64,000 nt of DNA from Mucilaginibacter mallensis (GTDB lineage: Bacteria; Bacteroidota; Bacteroidia; Sphingobacteriales; Sphingobacteriaceae): assembly GCF_900105165.1 (NCBI RefSeq), contig NZ_LT629740.1:2232001-2296000 (forward strand), given 5' to 3'. Below the pieces are notes generated by a model that saw nothing but the letters and a program-made list of their open reading frames with translations, did no database searches and was not told the DNA's origin. A program made the position numbers and the translations under genes. Below, in pieces: positions 37,632-46,254 of the stretch (position 1 is its first letter; every line of letters starts with the position of its first letter).

Positions 37632-38969
37632 TTACACAACCTTTAAAACAGGTATTTCGCCCCAGGCTTTTACCATCACGACCTTTTTCAATTTTTCAGT
37701 TACATCTACATATCTTTTAAACGACTTATAATCAGTATGGCCGCTTATGCTCATTACCTGTTCTGCGCTCATTCCTTTTTCAAGTGACAACGTGCAAAAT
37801 GTTTTCCGGCCAGTATGTAAATGAATTAAATCATGTTTTGGGAAAGTTTCTGTTTCTCGCTTACTACCTCTAAAACGCACTATTTCAATAGGTTCGTTAA
37901 TTTTAGCCTCTCTGCACAATTCTTTAATGTAGGTATTAAGCTTTTGACTGCTAATCAAGGGTAGGGGTTTATGCTGCTCTTTGTACTTCTCAAGTATTTT
38001 AGAAGTGATGCCATTTAGCGGAATGGTTAACTCTGTTTTGGTTTTTTTAACAGTGATGTTTATTTCATCCCGTTTTATATGCTCTCTTTTTAATTGTTGC
38101 ATATCGCTGATCCTTAAACCGCTTGCACACGAAAAGCAAAACACATCACGCACCTGGTCAAGCCTTTTATTTTTGGATAAATCCATATTTAGCAAAGTGG
38201 CAAATTCGGTTTCATTAAGGGCAATTACCTCCAGTTTCTCACGTTTTATAGAAAAACCTTTGTAATTATCATTCACCTTAATTCCAGTCTTACCTGCATA
38301 GGCTAATAAGGTTTTTAGGGTGCTTAGGGCTTTTGCAATAGTGTTGTTTTTTAATTTGCCGTCATTAATCAAAAATGTTTGGAAACGCTGAAAGAAGTTG
38401 TAATCAATAGTTTCAATCCTTACCGTTTCTTTAATGGCAACCTGATAGGCAAGTAAGTGGGTTTTAACCGACTTGAAAACAGTTAAATACCCCGCTTCCC
38501 GGTTTAGGGCGTGGGCGGCAACATATTGATCTATCAAATCAACAAGATAGTCCTTTGGCTCTTCTTTTTTGGTTTTACTGGTTAAACTGCCTTTCAAAGC
38601 ATCTATTACCATTGTTGCCGAATAAGGGATTTTATCCAAAGCAAACCTATCTTCAATGGCTTTAATATCAGTTTTTACTTTTGCAATAGTATCATTTACC
38701 GTTTCAATTTCACTATCTAACAATATTACATTATCTAAGTCTTTATGTAATTCGACCGGCAATAGTTTTTTTGCCTTAGTTGGATTAACATAAACAGCTA
38801 ACTGCTTTTCAGCTTGCCAATTGATAGGGTTTAATTTAACCGGCTTACCTTTATTGTTTTCGGGTTGATAATATTTCCTTTGCCCTGATACCTGATAAAT
38901 TAATTCAATAGGGCATTTACTCGCCTTGTCGGGTTTATCTTCCCGCAGGTTAAAACGTAGGGTACTCAT
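37632..38969 (-). CDS. tyrosine recombinase / site-specific integrase
   Basis: The 445-residue integrase has an N-terminal Arm-DNA-binding domain (about 1-110), a SAM-like core-binding domain (about 150-245), and the catalytic domain. The catalytic residues can be followed: Arg in CASGLRISDMQQL, a Lys in the KKTKTELTIPL beta-hairpin, His-x-x-Arg in HLHTGRKTFCTLSLEKG, the second His in SISGHTD, and the nucleophile Tyr in YKSFKRYVDVT. It is the longer Bacteroidota type. It lies next to the right att, 190 bases from it, and must recombine the tRNA-Ser 3' end. Confidence 0.95.
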   Translation of the reverse strand: MSTLRFNLREDKPDKASKCPIELIYQVSGQRKYYQPENNKGKPVKLNPINWQAEKQLAVYVNPTKAKKLLPVELHKDLDNVILLDSEIETVNDTIAKVKTDIKAIEDRFALDKIPYSATMVIDALKGSLTSKTKKEEPKDYLVDLIDQYVAAHALNREAGYLTVFKSVKTHLLAYQVAIKETVRIETIDYNFFQRFQTFLINDGKLKNNTIAKALSTLKTLLAYAGKTGIKVNDNYKGFSIKREKLEVIALNETEFATLLNMDLSKNKRLDQVRDVFCFSCASGLRISDMQQLKREHIKRDEINITVKKTKTELTIPLNGITSKILEKYKEQHKPLPLISSQKLNTYIKELCREAKINEPIEIVRFRGSKRETETFPKHDLIHLHTGRKTFCTLSLEKGMSAEQVMSISGHTDYKSFKRYVDVTEKLKKVVMVKAWGEIPVLKVV

Positions 38970-39018
38970 AATGTCGCTTATTATGTAAAAACTTAAACGA
39001 ATATAAGTATTTATAAAA

Positions 39019-39040
39019 TTGGTAGCAAATTTGGTAGCAA
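39019..39040 (+). repeat. right arm-type integrase sites (two TTGGTAGCAA)
   Basis: TTGGTAGCAA occurs at 39019-39028 and 39031-39040, copying the pair at 30844-30865 in orientation and 12-base spacing. It lies upstream of the integrase gene and 119 bases from the right att core. Confidence 0.7.
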
Positions 39041-39158
39041 CTATTTTGTGAGGTAGGTTAAGTTTATTTTAGTTGTGCTTTATAAATATACCTTTATTGA
39101 TGTATAAAGGCTGTTTCTTGCTAAAATAGAATTAAACGAAATATCATAGGTTCAAGTA

Positions 39159-39171
39159 CCTCCCTCACCGC
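39159..39171. repeat. attR core
   Basis: CCTCCCTCACCGC repeats the 3' end of tRNA-Ser exactly. The preceding GGTTCAAGTA differs at three positions from the tRNA T arm (GGTTCGAATC), so the homology is longer but imperfect. It defines the right boundary of the element. Confidence 0.85.
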
Positions 39172-39194
39172 CGAATTCGATATCAAAAAAGAAC

Positions 39195-39227
39195 AAAAGC
39201 CTGCAAATTATTTATTTGCAGGCTTTT
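39195..39227 (+). terminator. intrinsic terminator right of the element
   Basis: AAAAGCCTGCAAAT (39195-39208) pairs perfectly with ATTTGCAGGCTTTT (39214-39227). It lies just beyond attR and was probably the tRNA-Ser terminator before the element inserted. Confidence 0.8.
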
Positions 39228-39271
39228 ATGTTTTTGGGCAATCACTGTTTTATTCACTATTTCGCGCTATT

Positions 39272-39322
39272 CTGGTGAGTAATTGGTGAGTCAACTCAAA
39301 GTTTTACCCCTGACTCACCAGA
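39272..39322. repeat. TGGTGAGT direct and inverted repeats
   Basis: TGGTGAGT occurs at 39273-39280 and 39284-39291 as direct copies and in inverted orientation at 39313-39320. TGGTGAGTCA and TGACTCACCA are perfect 10-bp arms. The paired direct copies recall integrase arm sites and may be a trace of an older insertion at the same tRNA. Confidence 0.4.
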
Positions 39323-39596
39323 AATCGTTTATCTGATTGATATGCAGATTTTTAGAAAATAGAGCATCTACTCCGTTGGCATAAACATTACTTTCACTAT
39401 TACCCTAAAGAAAAATACGAGTGCTTTGAATGATGTAATATTTGTGGTGTGAAAACAAATTATTGTGTTAATTTTAACCTTAATATTGTACGAAACCTAA
39501 TCATCGTATGAAACCTAATCATCTTTTCCTTTCCTTATCATTTTTTATGTCTGTAAAAAAGTACAGCATCTTTAACCTATCCCTAATTGTAAATAC

Positions 39597-40925
39597 ATGA
39601 AAAAGATTAAAAAACTATCTTTATTAATTGTTTGTATAGCAACAGCAATTGTAAGTATTACCAGTTGTCAGAAAAGCGGCATCAATTCTTCAATGCAAAT
39701 AAAAACAACCACGGCCGGCACTCAGAATAAATTACTGCTTATGCAAAAAGATAGCCTTGTGAGTACTCCATTTGGCTATAAGAAAAAATCGCAGGTACAT
39801 TTTTTGCCTTCGGGACATGAACTTACCGAATCTAATGGCAGATTATTAGAAAAAGATTCTAAAACCAAACAGACTATTAATGACTTTGGAGTTATTAATA
39901 CAAATAGTGGGGTAACCATTACTAATAACAGCCTTGCCGTTACAAAAAGCGCTGTTGTACCCGGTTTGGGCACTGGTTGGATAACGGATGCCGTATGGAA
40001 TAATACTAATACGGCTAACGCAATAAGCAAATTTACTACAACTTGGGTTGTTCCTGATGCTCCTGTTAATAATGATAACCAAACAATATATATATTTAAT
40101 GGCATGCAAGACGGTCTTTCAGCGACTTCGCATATTTTACAACCCGTTTTGCAATGGGGGCCATCTAATGCAGGTGGAGGGAATTATTGGGCCGTCACCA
40201 ATTGGTATGGTTCGGGTCAGGGCAGCACTGCTAACTATTTTTATGGTACATTGGTTACAGTATCTGCAGGAATCAGTTTGCAAGGTGTAATGACAATGAC
40301 TGCCCAAAATGGCAGCTTATATAGTTATAATTCATCGTTTAGTGGCTTTTCTGCAAATTCATCAATGACAGTAAATAATGTGCCGCAACTTACTTATGCA
40401 TTTGAGACTTTAGAGGCATACGGGGTACAATACAGCCTTGATTATCCTATGACTTATGAGGTTCCCATGACCAATATTCAAATACTATTAAATTCGGGCG
40501 TTAATGCCCCCATACAGTGGACTGCTGAAAACAGAGTAACTGATATTGGCCAGCATACGGTAGTAGTAAATAATAATTCTCCTAATGGCGAGGTAGATAT
40601 TTACATCAGGAATCACTATGTTATGCCTATAACCGTTACTATGCCATCTTCTGCTTCTCTTCACGCGGTAGTTGTGGGTATTACCCCGGCATATTCGGGA
40701 TTTCCCGGGGCAAACTTAACCTTTACAAATACCTCAACCCAAAATTACATAACCTATAATAGCACTGATACATATAATATCCAGGTAACCACTGTAACCC
40801 AAAGATGCCATGTAACACTAAATGGCCAAACTCAAGATACACAAGGGGGCCATACGTATGCAAGTTTTAATAATATTTCGTTGTCAGGATCTGGACCACT
40901 GCAAATTTCTGTTACCCCTTTTTAA
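39597..40925 (+). CDS. lipoprotein with possible peptidase G1-like (beta-sandwich) domain
   Basis: The 442-residue protein has a lipoprotein signal (IVSITSC) and a Ser/Thr/Asn-rich leader to about residue 120. A beta-rich domain follows: FTTTWVVPDAPVNNDNQTIY, ILQPVLQWGP, WAVTNWYGSGQG and VTVSAGISLQG. The order of a WxVP strand, a Gln-bearing ILQxxLQ strand, and a later Glu in AFETLEAYGV resembles the concanavalin-like fold of glutamic (G1) peptidases. The likeness is by eye only and the catalytic pair is not proven. A C-terminal small beta domain ends at residue 442. It is the first gene outside the element. Confidence 0.45.
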   Translation: MKKIKKLSLLIVCIATAIVSITSCQKSGINSSMQIKTTTAGTQNKLLLMQKDSLVSTPFGYKKKSQVHFLPSGHELTESNGRLLEKDSKTKQTINDFGVINTNSGVTITNNSLAVTKSAVVPGLGTGWITDAVWNNTNTANAISKFTTTWVVPDAPVNNDNQTIYIFNGMQDGLSATSHILQPVLQWGPSNAGGGNYWAVTNWYGSGQGSTANYFYGTLVTVSAGISLQGVMTMTAQNGSLYSYNSSFSGFSANSSMTVNNVPQLTYAFETLEAYGVQYSLDYPMTYEVPMTNIQILLNSGVNAPIQWTAENRVTDIGQHTVVVNNNSPNGEVDIYIRNHYVMPITVTMPSSASLHAVVVGITPAYSGFPGANLTFTNTSTQNYITYNSTDTYNIQVTTVTQRCHVTLNGQTQDTQGGHTYASFNNISLSGSGPLQISVTPF

Positions 40926-41199
40926 AAGGAGCATTAAAGGACATTTGGCGGTTATAGATCATGTATTATAAAAGCAATAACATCACACAGGGGGTGAAGT
41001 GCAAATAACACCTGAGGATAATGAAGTTTAGGGAGAAGGCATTTTAACCTTCCCCAAAAGTGAAGAAAACAGGCATAATTCCAGACACCATAAAAAGTTA
41101 TTGTTTATGACGGCTACTGGCACACAAACAAAAGGGCAGGCTTTTTGTATAATTACGTAATATTTAGTTTTTACTTTTTCGAAGCAAAACGATGAGGTT

Positions 41200-42363
41200 A
41201 TGACTTGCAAAAAATCTTTTTTGTTTATTGTTGCAAGAAACGCAGGTAGCGTATTGATAACACTGCTTGTCGTGAGCAGCGGATGTAGCAAGTCCCCGGC
41301 TACGCCGGCACAGAGCCAACCCAAGTTTAGTGTCGTACTCGGCCCAGAACAGAACGTTATTCCACCGGGTTCTCCAGGTTTATTGTTTAGCCCCGATGAG
41401 CATTTGTCGTACTTGCCCAACGCAAGCGGGAGTTTCAATATGTGGTTTGCCGCAGACGGCGGAACCGTGGGCTTTTCTACCCCGGACATGCTGAACTTGT
41501 CGCCGCTCAAATCCGCTAACGGTGTCCCAATACCCCTTCTTGCTCCAAGTGGTGCGGGTGGCGCGGCATTCGATGCGGATTATGCCGGTTCGGGGAGTGT
41601 GTTCCGGGCAGCGAACGGGTCGGACCTGCTGATGATCTACCATGCGGAGAATCACCTGTTTGGAACCAATCATAGCAATGGAATCCCATTTTATGCGGGG
41701 ATTGGGCTGGCCCGATCCGGCGACGGCGGGATCACCTGGCAACGCGAAGGTCAGATTCTCTCCGGTTATGACCCCCAGGAAGCCTCACAGCCACCAACCG
41801 GGGCGGGAATTGGAACACCGGCTGCGATTGAAGCGAACGGCTATATTTATATCTTTTTCCGCGAGATCGACCTCCAAAGCAAAATGGAAGGTATCGGCAT
41901 TGCCCGCTCGCTTATTTCGGATGATGCCGTTCCCGGGAGCTGGCAGAAGTTTTGGAACGGATCGTTTGCCTCACCGGGTCTTGGCGGCGCATTTACCCCA
42001 CTTCAACTTATTTTGGATAAAAATGTACCATCAGACCATCGGCAGCCCTTTGTCACTTTCAACGCGTATCTTAATGTTTACGTACTCATTGTCGTTGGGA
42101 ACGGTGGGATCTATATGTCTACCTCGCCGGACCTGGTTACCTGGACCGCCGGACAAGTGATGCTGCCTGCACCGGTTCCGGACGCAACCGTGACGCCATC
42201 AACAGCTCCCTACAACTGGTATCCCACCCTATTATCCCCTGATCGGCCATCGGAGACCGTAACCGGCAAAACCGGGTATTTGTATTATGCAAAAGGTGCA
42301 AACGATGGCACTTCACATCATGCGATGTACAGGCGCTCCTTCACGCTATCGCTTGCGCAGTAA
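41200..42363 (+). CDS. beta-propeller-like lipoprotein (glycosidase-like)
   Basis: The 387-residue protein has a lipoprotein signal with VSSGC near residue 28 and a repeated beta pattern: GLARSGDGGITWQREGQILS, AIEANGYIYIFFRE and YMSTSPDLVTWTAGQVML. Such SDGGxTW and SxDLxTW motifs belong to five-bladed propeller folds of sialidase and GH43/GH32/GH117-type proteins. No clear catalytic triad could be assigned. Its base composition is richer in GC than the flanking chromosome. It precedes the first GH-A-like gene by 179 bases and may belong to the same transferred block. Confidence 0.6.
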   Translation: MTCKKSFLFIVARNAGSVLITLLVVSSGCSKSPATPAQSQPKFSVVLGPEQNVIPPGSPGLLFSPDEHLSYLPNASGSFNMWFAADGGTVGFSTPDMLNLSPLKSANGVPIPLLAPSGAGGAAFDADYAGSGSVFRAANGSDLLMIYHAENHLFGTNHSNGIPFYAGIGLARSGDGGITWQREGQILSGYDPQEASQPPTGAGIGTPAAIEANGYIYIFFREIDLQSKMEGIGIARSLISDDAVPGSWQKFWNGSFASPGLGGAFTPLQLILDKNVPSDHRQPFVTFNAYLNVYVLIVVGNGGIYMSTSPDLVTWTAGQVMLPAPVPDATVTPSTAPYNWYPTLLSPDRPSETVTGKTGYLYYAKGANDGTSHHAMYRRSFTLSLAQ

Positions 42364-42542
42364 TCCGTTCTTCTTCTATCTGAAGAAGCAAAAGAACTAA
42401 CAAAAAGGGCCACCTGAGTACTATCTTTTGAACTGAGAATGAAATGCAAAATGCAAAGCCGAATCTAAGAATTAGTATGCCTGCTGGTCAGTCATTTGAC
42501 GCTGTTAGAGAATTTTTCTATTTTGTGTCCACAAAAATTACT

Positions 42543-43667
42543 ATGGAAAAACTCGTCGGTAAAATCTTTGCTCTAAGTTGCATCTTCTGCTTGTGTTTCG
42601 GAACCCAGCCGGTGCAGAAGCAGAATCTGTTCCTCGGCGTGAATGCTGCCATCGCTTCCATGAGCGTCGATCAGCAGAATGCCATTTTGACTCAGTTGCA
42701 CGCTGCCGGAATTCAATACATCCGGTCAGGCATCCTGCCTGGTGATAAGGGAGTCGATTTTGCCCGGCGTGCCCAGGCACAGGGCATCCGAATCCTCTGG
42801 CTAATCCAACTGCAATATCGCCCAGGCGCACCCAGCCGACCGTGGCCCAATGCATTTGGTGTATGGGGCGGACCTCCCCTCTCTGCCGCCGATCCTGATC
42901 AGTTCCGCAAATACTTCGAGCCGCTGCTCGCCAAGCTCGATGCTGACGGCGTCACGCTGGCCGGCTTCGAGCTCGGAAACGAAATCAATTCTCCCATGTT
43001 CAATGCGGATTTCAGCCTGCCCGCCGAAACCCCAACTCGATCCAGAGAATTCAACCTGTGGGATCTCTCTCATGACCCTGAGGCACAGCAGGTGGCTAAG
43101 GGCTATCTGCAATATCTCAAACTGCTGGCGGTCATCAAGGATGTCCGTTTGCGATCGAAACTCAACCAGCATACGCCGATCGTCAGCGCCGGTCTGGTGT
43201 TCAGCGAAGCTCCGGATGCTCCCCGCAAAGTGCGACTGGACGCGGTCAGCGCAGCAGCGACCCTTGATTTCATGCGTGCCAACGGTCTGGATGATCTTGT
43301 AGATGTCTACGGCGTTCACACGTATCCCTGGACGGATAACCCGGGAAACCCGGGCGCCGCGGCGGGACGCCGGGAACGACTGCAGAAATACGTCCTGGCA
43401 GAATGCCAGCCGCCAGGCAGCAAAGGTGGCAAACCCTGCTGGATTACCGAATGGGGTATCGCCAATCACGATACATCCTGCCCCCCCCGTGAAACGAATC
43501 AGATCACTCTGGTCAATGAAACGCGGTCCAACTTCCAGCCTTATATTGCGCAAAAGCGTGTCACCGGACTCTTTTACTATGCATGGCTCGACGCCCGCGA
43601 AGGCTTCGCCATCTATCGGTGCGATCATTTGACGGAAACCGGACGCCTTGCGCTGACGCCCTTCTAG
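42543..43667 (+). CDS. clan GH-A-like glycoside hydrolase, paralogue 1 (GC-rich copy)
   Basis: From the ATG at 42543 the product has 374 residues with a signal-like start (MEKLVGKIFALSCIFCLCFG). The catalytic signatures of a GH-A TIM barrel are visible: FELGNEIN (acid/base Glu) and CWITEWGIAN (nucleophile Glu). Three cysteines conserved in all copies are present (LAEC, SCPP, YRCD). The gene is much richer in GC than its four downstream paralogues: hand-counted 60-base samples give about 67% in 43201-43260 against 40% in 44401-44460. It also has a run of eight C at 43481-43488. It therefore looks recently acquired, or copied from a foreign relative. Confidence 0.8.
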   Translation: MEKLVGKIFALSCIFCLCFGTQPVQKQNLFLGVNAAIASMSVDQQNAILTQLHAAGIQYIRSGILPGDKGVDFARRAQAQGIRILWLIQLQYRPGAPSRPWPNAFGVWGGPPLSAADPDQFRKYFEPLLAKLDADGVTLAGFELGNEINSPMFNADFSLPAETPTRSREFNLWDLSHDPEAQQVAKGYLQYLKLLAVIKDVRLRSKLNQHTPIVSAGLVFSEAPDAPRKVRLDAVSAAATLDFMRANGLDDLVDVYGVHTYPWTDNPGNPGAAAGRRERLQKYVLAECQPPGSKGGKPCWITEWGIANHDTSCPPRETNQITLVNETRSNFQPYIAQKRVTGLFYYAWLDAREGFAIYRCDHLTETGRLALTPF

Positions 43668-43817
43668 CCGGCTAGTCCCATGGCTATAGTATTAAGTATG
43701 ATCAAAGTGTTGCAGAATACATTGGTCGATTTTCCGAAATGAGGGATCAATAGCTTCATATTCTCCAAGTTATCATAAACCCATCTAAATCTTAAAGTTA
43801 AATAAACCTTATTGATT

Positions 43818-43825
43818 TAAATTTG
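43818..43825 (+). promoter_or_regulatory. possible -7 element of the GH operon
   Basis: TAAATTTG matches TAnnTTTG exactly, 37 bases before the ATG at 43863. No TTTG at the usual -33 distance is found. It is the best candidate for the promoter of the operon 43863-51272. Confidence 0.4.
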
Positions 43826-43862
43826 TCTCACAAGTGTCTTTTCAACACTATAAAAAGAAAAT

Positions 43863-45029
43863 ATGAAAAAAGTTCTTTTCCTACTTTTTGCAACAATTGC
43901 CTGGGTTATCAATGTGAAAGCGCAAAACGCCCGGATTCAAACAGTTAAGGGAGACCGTGGGGTTGTAGTTGGCGTTAATGTTGTTAACCCAATGCGGGCC
44001 AATTTGGGGGATCAAAACGCTGCTTTTGACCAACTCAAGGCGGCAGGTGTCCAGGTTATCCGTTGTGGTATCACCGCAGATGGCAAGGGTATCGATTATG
44101 CTAAACGTGCAGCGGCTAACGGCATCAGTGTGCAGCTTATCCTTAGTCCGCAGTATCCGCCGGGGGCGCCCTCAAGGCCTTATGACCCGAAAAACTTTCC
44201 GCAGATGTGGAGTGGACACCCTTTATCCTATGCAGATCCGGAGCTTTCCAAAAAATATTATCAGTCCCTATTTGATCAGTTGGATAAAAACGGCATTGTT
44301 TTAGCCGGTATTGAACTGGGTAACGAGATCAATTGGGCAGCTTTCAACCCTGAATTCCCCATACCTGGCGAGGGGAAGATACTGAGTCTGCATGATCTGT
44401 ATAACGACCCTGAAGGCAGGCAAATTGCTAAAGGCTTTTTGCAATATCTCAAGATTTTGGCTGTGCTGAAGGAAGTACGTGATCAATCCAGCCTGAACCG
44501 CCATGTACCCATCATTCTGGCGGGTATGGTGAGTGCGCCGGATGGAGAAAAGCTGTATAATAATAAAAAAGAAGATATGGTGAGCTTATCTGCTACCATA
44601 GGGTTTCTCCAGGCGAATGGCCTGGATACACTGGTAGATGCCTACGGCATCCATAGCTATCCCTCACCAGGGCAGCCGGGGAACCCGGCGGCGGATGCTA
44701 AGAGAGTTGCCCGTTTCACCAGTGTCGATATTGCAGAATGCCGCCCGGTGGGTTCAAAAAGCGGCAAGCCTGCCTGGATAACCGAATGGGGTTTTAACAA
44801 TACCGACCAAAATTGCCCGGTTAACGATACTGCCCGAACCATGTTGGTGAAGCAAATGATGGGCATTTTTGCAAAAGCATCGGCACAGGGCCGCCTGGTA
44901 GGGGTAACTTACTTTGCCTGGAATTCTGACCCCTGGTCGAAGCAGCCTGATCCCTATAGTTTATATCGCTGCGGCGGGTTAACCCCAAGCGGCAAAGCGG
45001 CGATCCAGCAGCTTAAGTTCGGAAAATAA
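43863..45029 (+). CDS. clan GH-A-like glycoside hydrolase, paralogue 2
   Basis: The 388-residue protein has a signal peptide (MKKVLFLLFATIAWVINVKAQ) and a (beta/alpha)8-barrel pattern starting VGVNVVNPMRANLGDQ. The putative acid/base is Glu155 in IELGNEINW and the nucleophile Glu308 in AWITEWGF. The motif PGAPSRPYDPKNFPQMW between the two is conserved in the array. Three conserved cysteines (AEC, QNCP, YRCG) suggest a disulphide-stabilised periplasmic enzyme. The closest CAZy family cannot be settled by eye (GH5-, GH39- or GH128-like). It heads the operon. Confidence 0.82.
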   Translation: MKKVLFLLFATIAWVINVKAQNARIQTVKGDRGVVVGVNVVNPMRANLGDQNAAFDQLKAAGVQVIRCGITADGKGIDYAKRAAANGISVQLILSPQYPPGAPSRPYDPKNFPQMWSGHPLSYADPELSKKYYQSLFDQLDKNGIVLAGIELGNEINWAAFNPEFPIPGEGKILSLHDLYNDPEGRQIAKGFLQYLKILAVLKEVRDQSSLNRHVPIILAGMVSAPDGEKLYNNKKEDMVSLSATIGFLQANGLDTLVDAYGIHSYPSPGQPGNPAADAKRVARFTSVDIAECRPVGSKSGKPAWITEWGFNNTDQNCPVNDTARTMLVKQMMGIFAKASAQGRLVGVTYFAWNSDPWSKQPDPYSLYRCGGLTPSGKAAIQQLKFGK

Positions 45030-45107
45030 ATGGTGGCACATTAACCCAAACTGAAAAAAAAGCATTTCAACCCTTATGATAATTTATTCAACAGGATAAT
45101 TAAAAGC

Positions 45108-46235
45108 ATGGAAAAAAAACTCTATTTATTGTTTACCGCCATTTCGCTTTTGACAGCTGCACAGGCGCAAAACATAATACCAATGCCCTCTATTAACAAT
45201 CAAGCTGTTGCTGTGGGCGTTAACGTAATCAATCCATATAAACTCAGCATTGCAGAACAGAACGATATGCTCAGCAAGATAAAATCTGCGGGAGTCCATG
45301 TTATCCGCGCAAGTATTACATTAAACGATGCAGGGGTTGATTTTGCGCAACGCGCCTGGGAACAAGGCATTCAAATTGAATGGTTGATCTATCATTTCGG
45401 CGGATATGATCCCTTTGGACATGTTCCCCTTTCGGCTGCTGATCCTGAGCAATTCAGAAATACTTTTGCCCCTATACTTGCCAAACTGGAAGCTAAAGGA
45501 ATTGTATTAACTGCGTTTGAGCTTGGAAACGAGATTAACCTTTCCGGCACCAACCCCGAGTTCCCCATTCCTGGTAAGGGAGTACAACTTAGTTTAGATG
45601 ATCTGTATCACGATACGGAGGGGCAGCAGATTGCTAAAGGGTATCTTCAGTACTTAAAGGTATTGGCTGTACTTAAGGATATCAGGGATCATTCCAAACT
45701 TAATCAACATACGCCAATTCTGACTGCCGGACTGGGCAATTATGAGCAAAACGACGGTCCTTTGCCTGGTAGGCCGAAGGGTGATATCGTTAGTATCAAC
45801 TCAACAATTGAATATATGCGTGCCCATGGCCTGGATAGTTTGGTGGATGGTTATGCCATACATATCTATCCATGGAGCAATGGTCCGGGTGATGCTTCGG
45901 CTGCTACCGGCAGAAGGAACCGCTTAGCAAATTTTGATTTAAAAGAATGCCAGTCAATTGGCAGCAAAAGTGGAAAGCCCGGCTGGATAACAGAGTGGGG
46001 GTTCAATAACACAGACATGAATTGCCCTATAAATGACACCAACCGAACCTTACTTGTTAAGGAGATGATGAATAACTACCGCCCCTATGTACAGCAAGGC
46101 AGGCTGGTTGGGTTGTTGTATTTCTCATGGAACAGCGACCCTTTATCAAAAAACGTTTCCTTCGGAAGTATCTTTCGGTGCGGGGCGCTTACCGAGAGCG
46201 GCAAATCAGCCCTTGATCCAGTGTTATTAAAATAA
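45108..46235 (+). CDS. clan GH-A-like glycoside hydrolase, paralogue 3
   Basis: The 375-residue paralogue keeps FELGNEINL and GWITEWGFNN with the EC, NCP and RCG cysteines. The stretch between strands is shorter than in paralogue 2 (it lacks the PGAPSRPY loop). Its signal peptide (FTAISLLTAAQAQN) is almost identical, also at the DNA level, to that of the GH16 enzyme at 48580, although the mature proteins differ. The gap to the previous gene is 78 bases. Confidence 0.82.
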   Translation: MEKKLYLLFTAISLLTAAQAQNIIPMPSINNQAVAVGVNVINPYKLSIAEQNDMLSKIKSAGVHVIRASITLNDAGVDFAQRAWEQGIQIEWLIYHFGGYDPFGHVPLSAADPEQFRNTFAPILAKLEAKGIVLTAFELGNEINLSGTNPEFPIPGKGVQLSLDDLYHDTEGQQIAKGYLQYLKVLAVLKDIRDHSKLNQHTPILTAGLGNYEQNDGPLPGRPKGDIVSINSTIEYMRAHGLDSLVDGYAIHIYPWSNGPGDASAATGRRNRLANFDLKECQSIGSKSGKPGWITEWGFNNTDMNCPINDTNRTLLVKEMMNNYRPYVQQGRLVGLLYFSWNSDPLSKNVSFGSIFRCGALTESGKSALDPVLLK

Positions 46236-46254
46236 TTGGAAAATAAAACATGAG

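Larger units (their letters stand above)
30781..39171. mobile_element. tRNA-Ser-integrated genomic element (~8.4 kb) with tyrosine integrase
   Basis: The unit runs from the tRNA 3' end to the repeated att sequence. Its internal right end has an integrase gene (37632-38969) pointing inward from the junction, an excisionase-like gene and a DUF3987 gene. The left part holds lipoprotein and regulator cargo. Pairs of TTGGTAGCAA at 30844-30865 and 39019-39040 look like integrase arm sites. There is no conjugation gene and no relaxase, so it is an integrative, possibly mobilisable, small island. Confidence 0.85.
38970..39596. other. element end and chromosomal spacer
   Basis: This 627-base spacer holds the integrase promoter, the right arm sites (39019-39040), the att repeat (39159-39171), a terminator (39195-39227) and a further set of TGGTGAGT repeats (39272-39322). 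From 39330 to 39596 I see only AT-rich sequence leading to the lipoprotein gene. Confidence 0.5.

Noticed and set aside
30600..39600. CRISPR array or known defence system in the island
   Set aside because: The repeats seen are paired arm sites or short iterons, not regular repeat-spacer units, and no Cas, restriction-modification or toxin-antitoxin motif was recognised.
42801..43628. Long open frame on the minus strand opposite GH paralogue 1
   Set aside because: It is a product of high GC with few stop codons. It mirrors the coding frame of the hydrolase, has no ribosome-binding site or family motif, and its composition is that of an antisense shadow.
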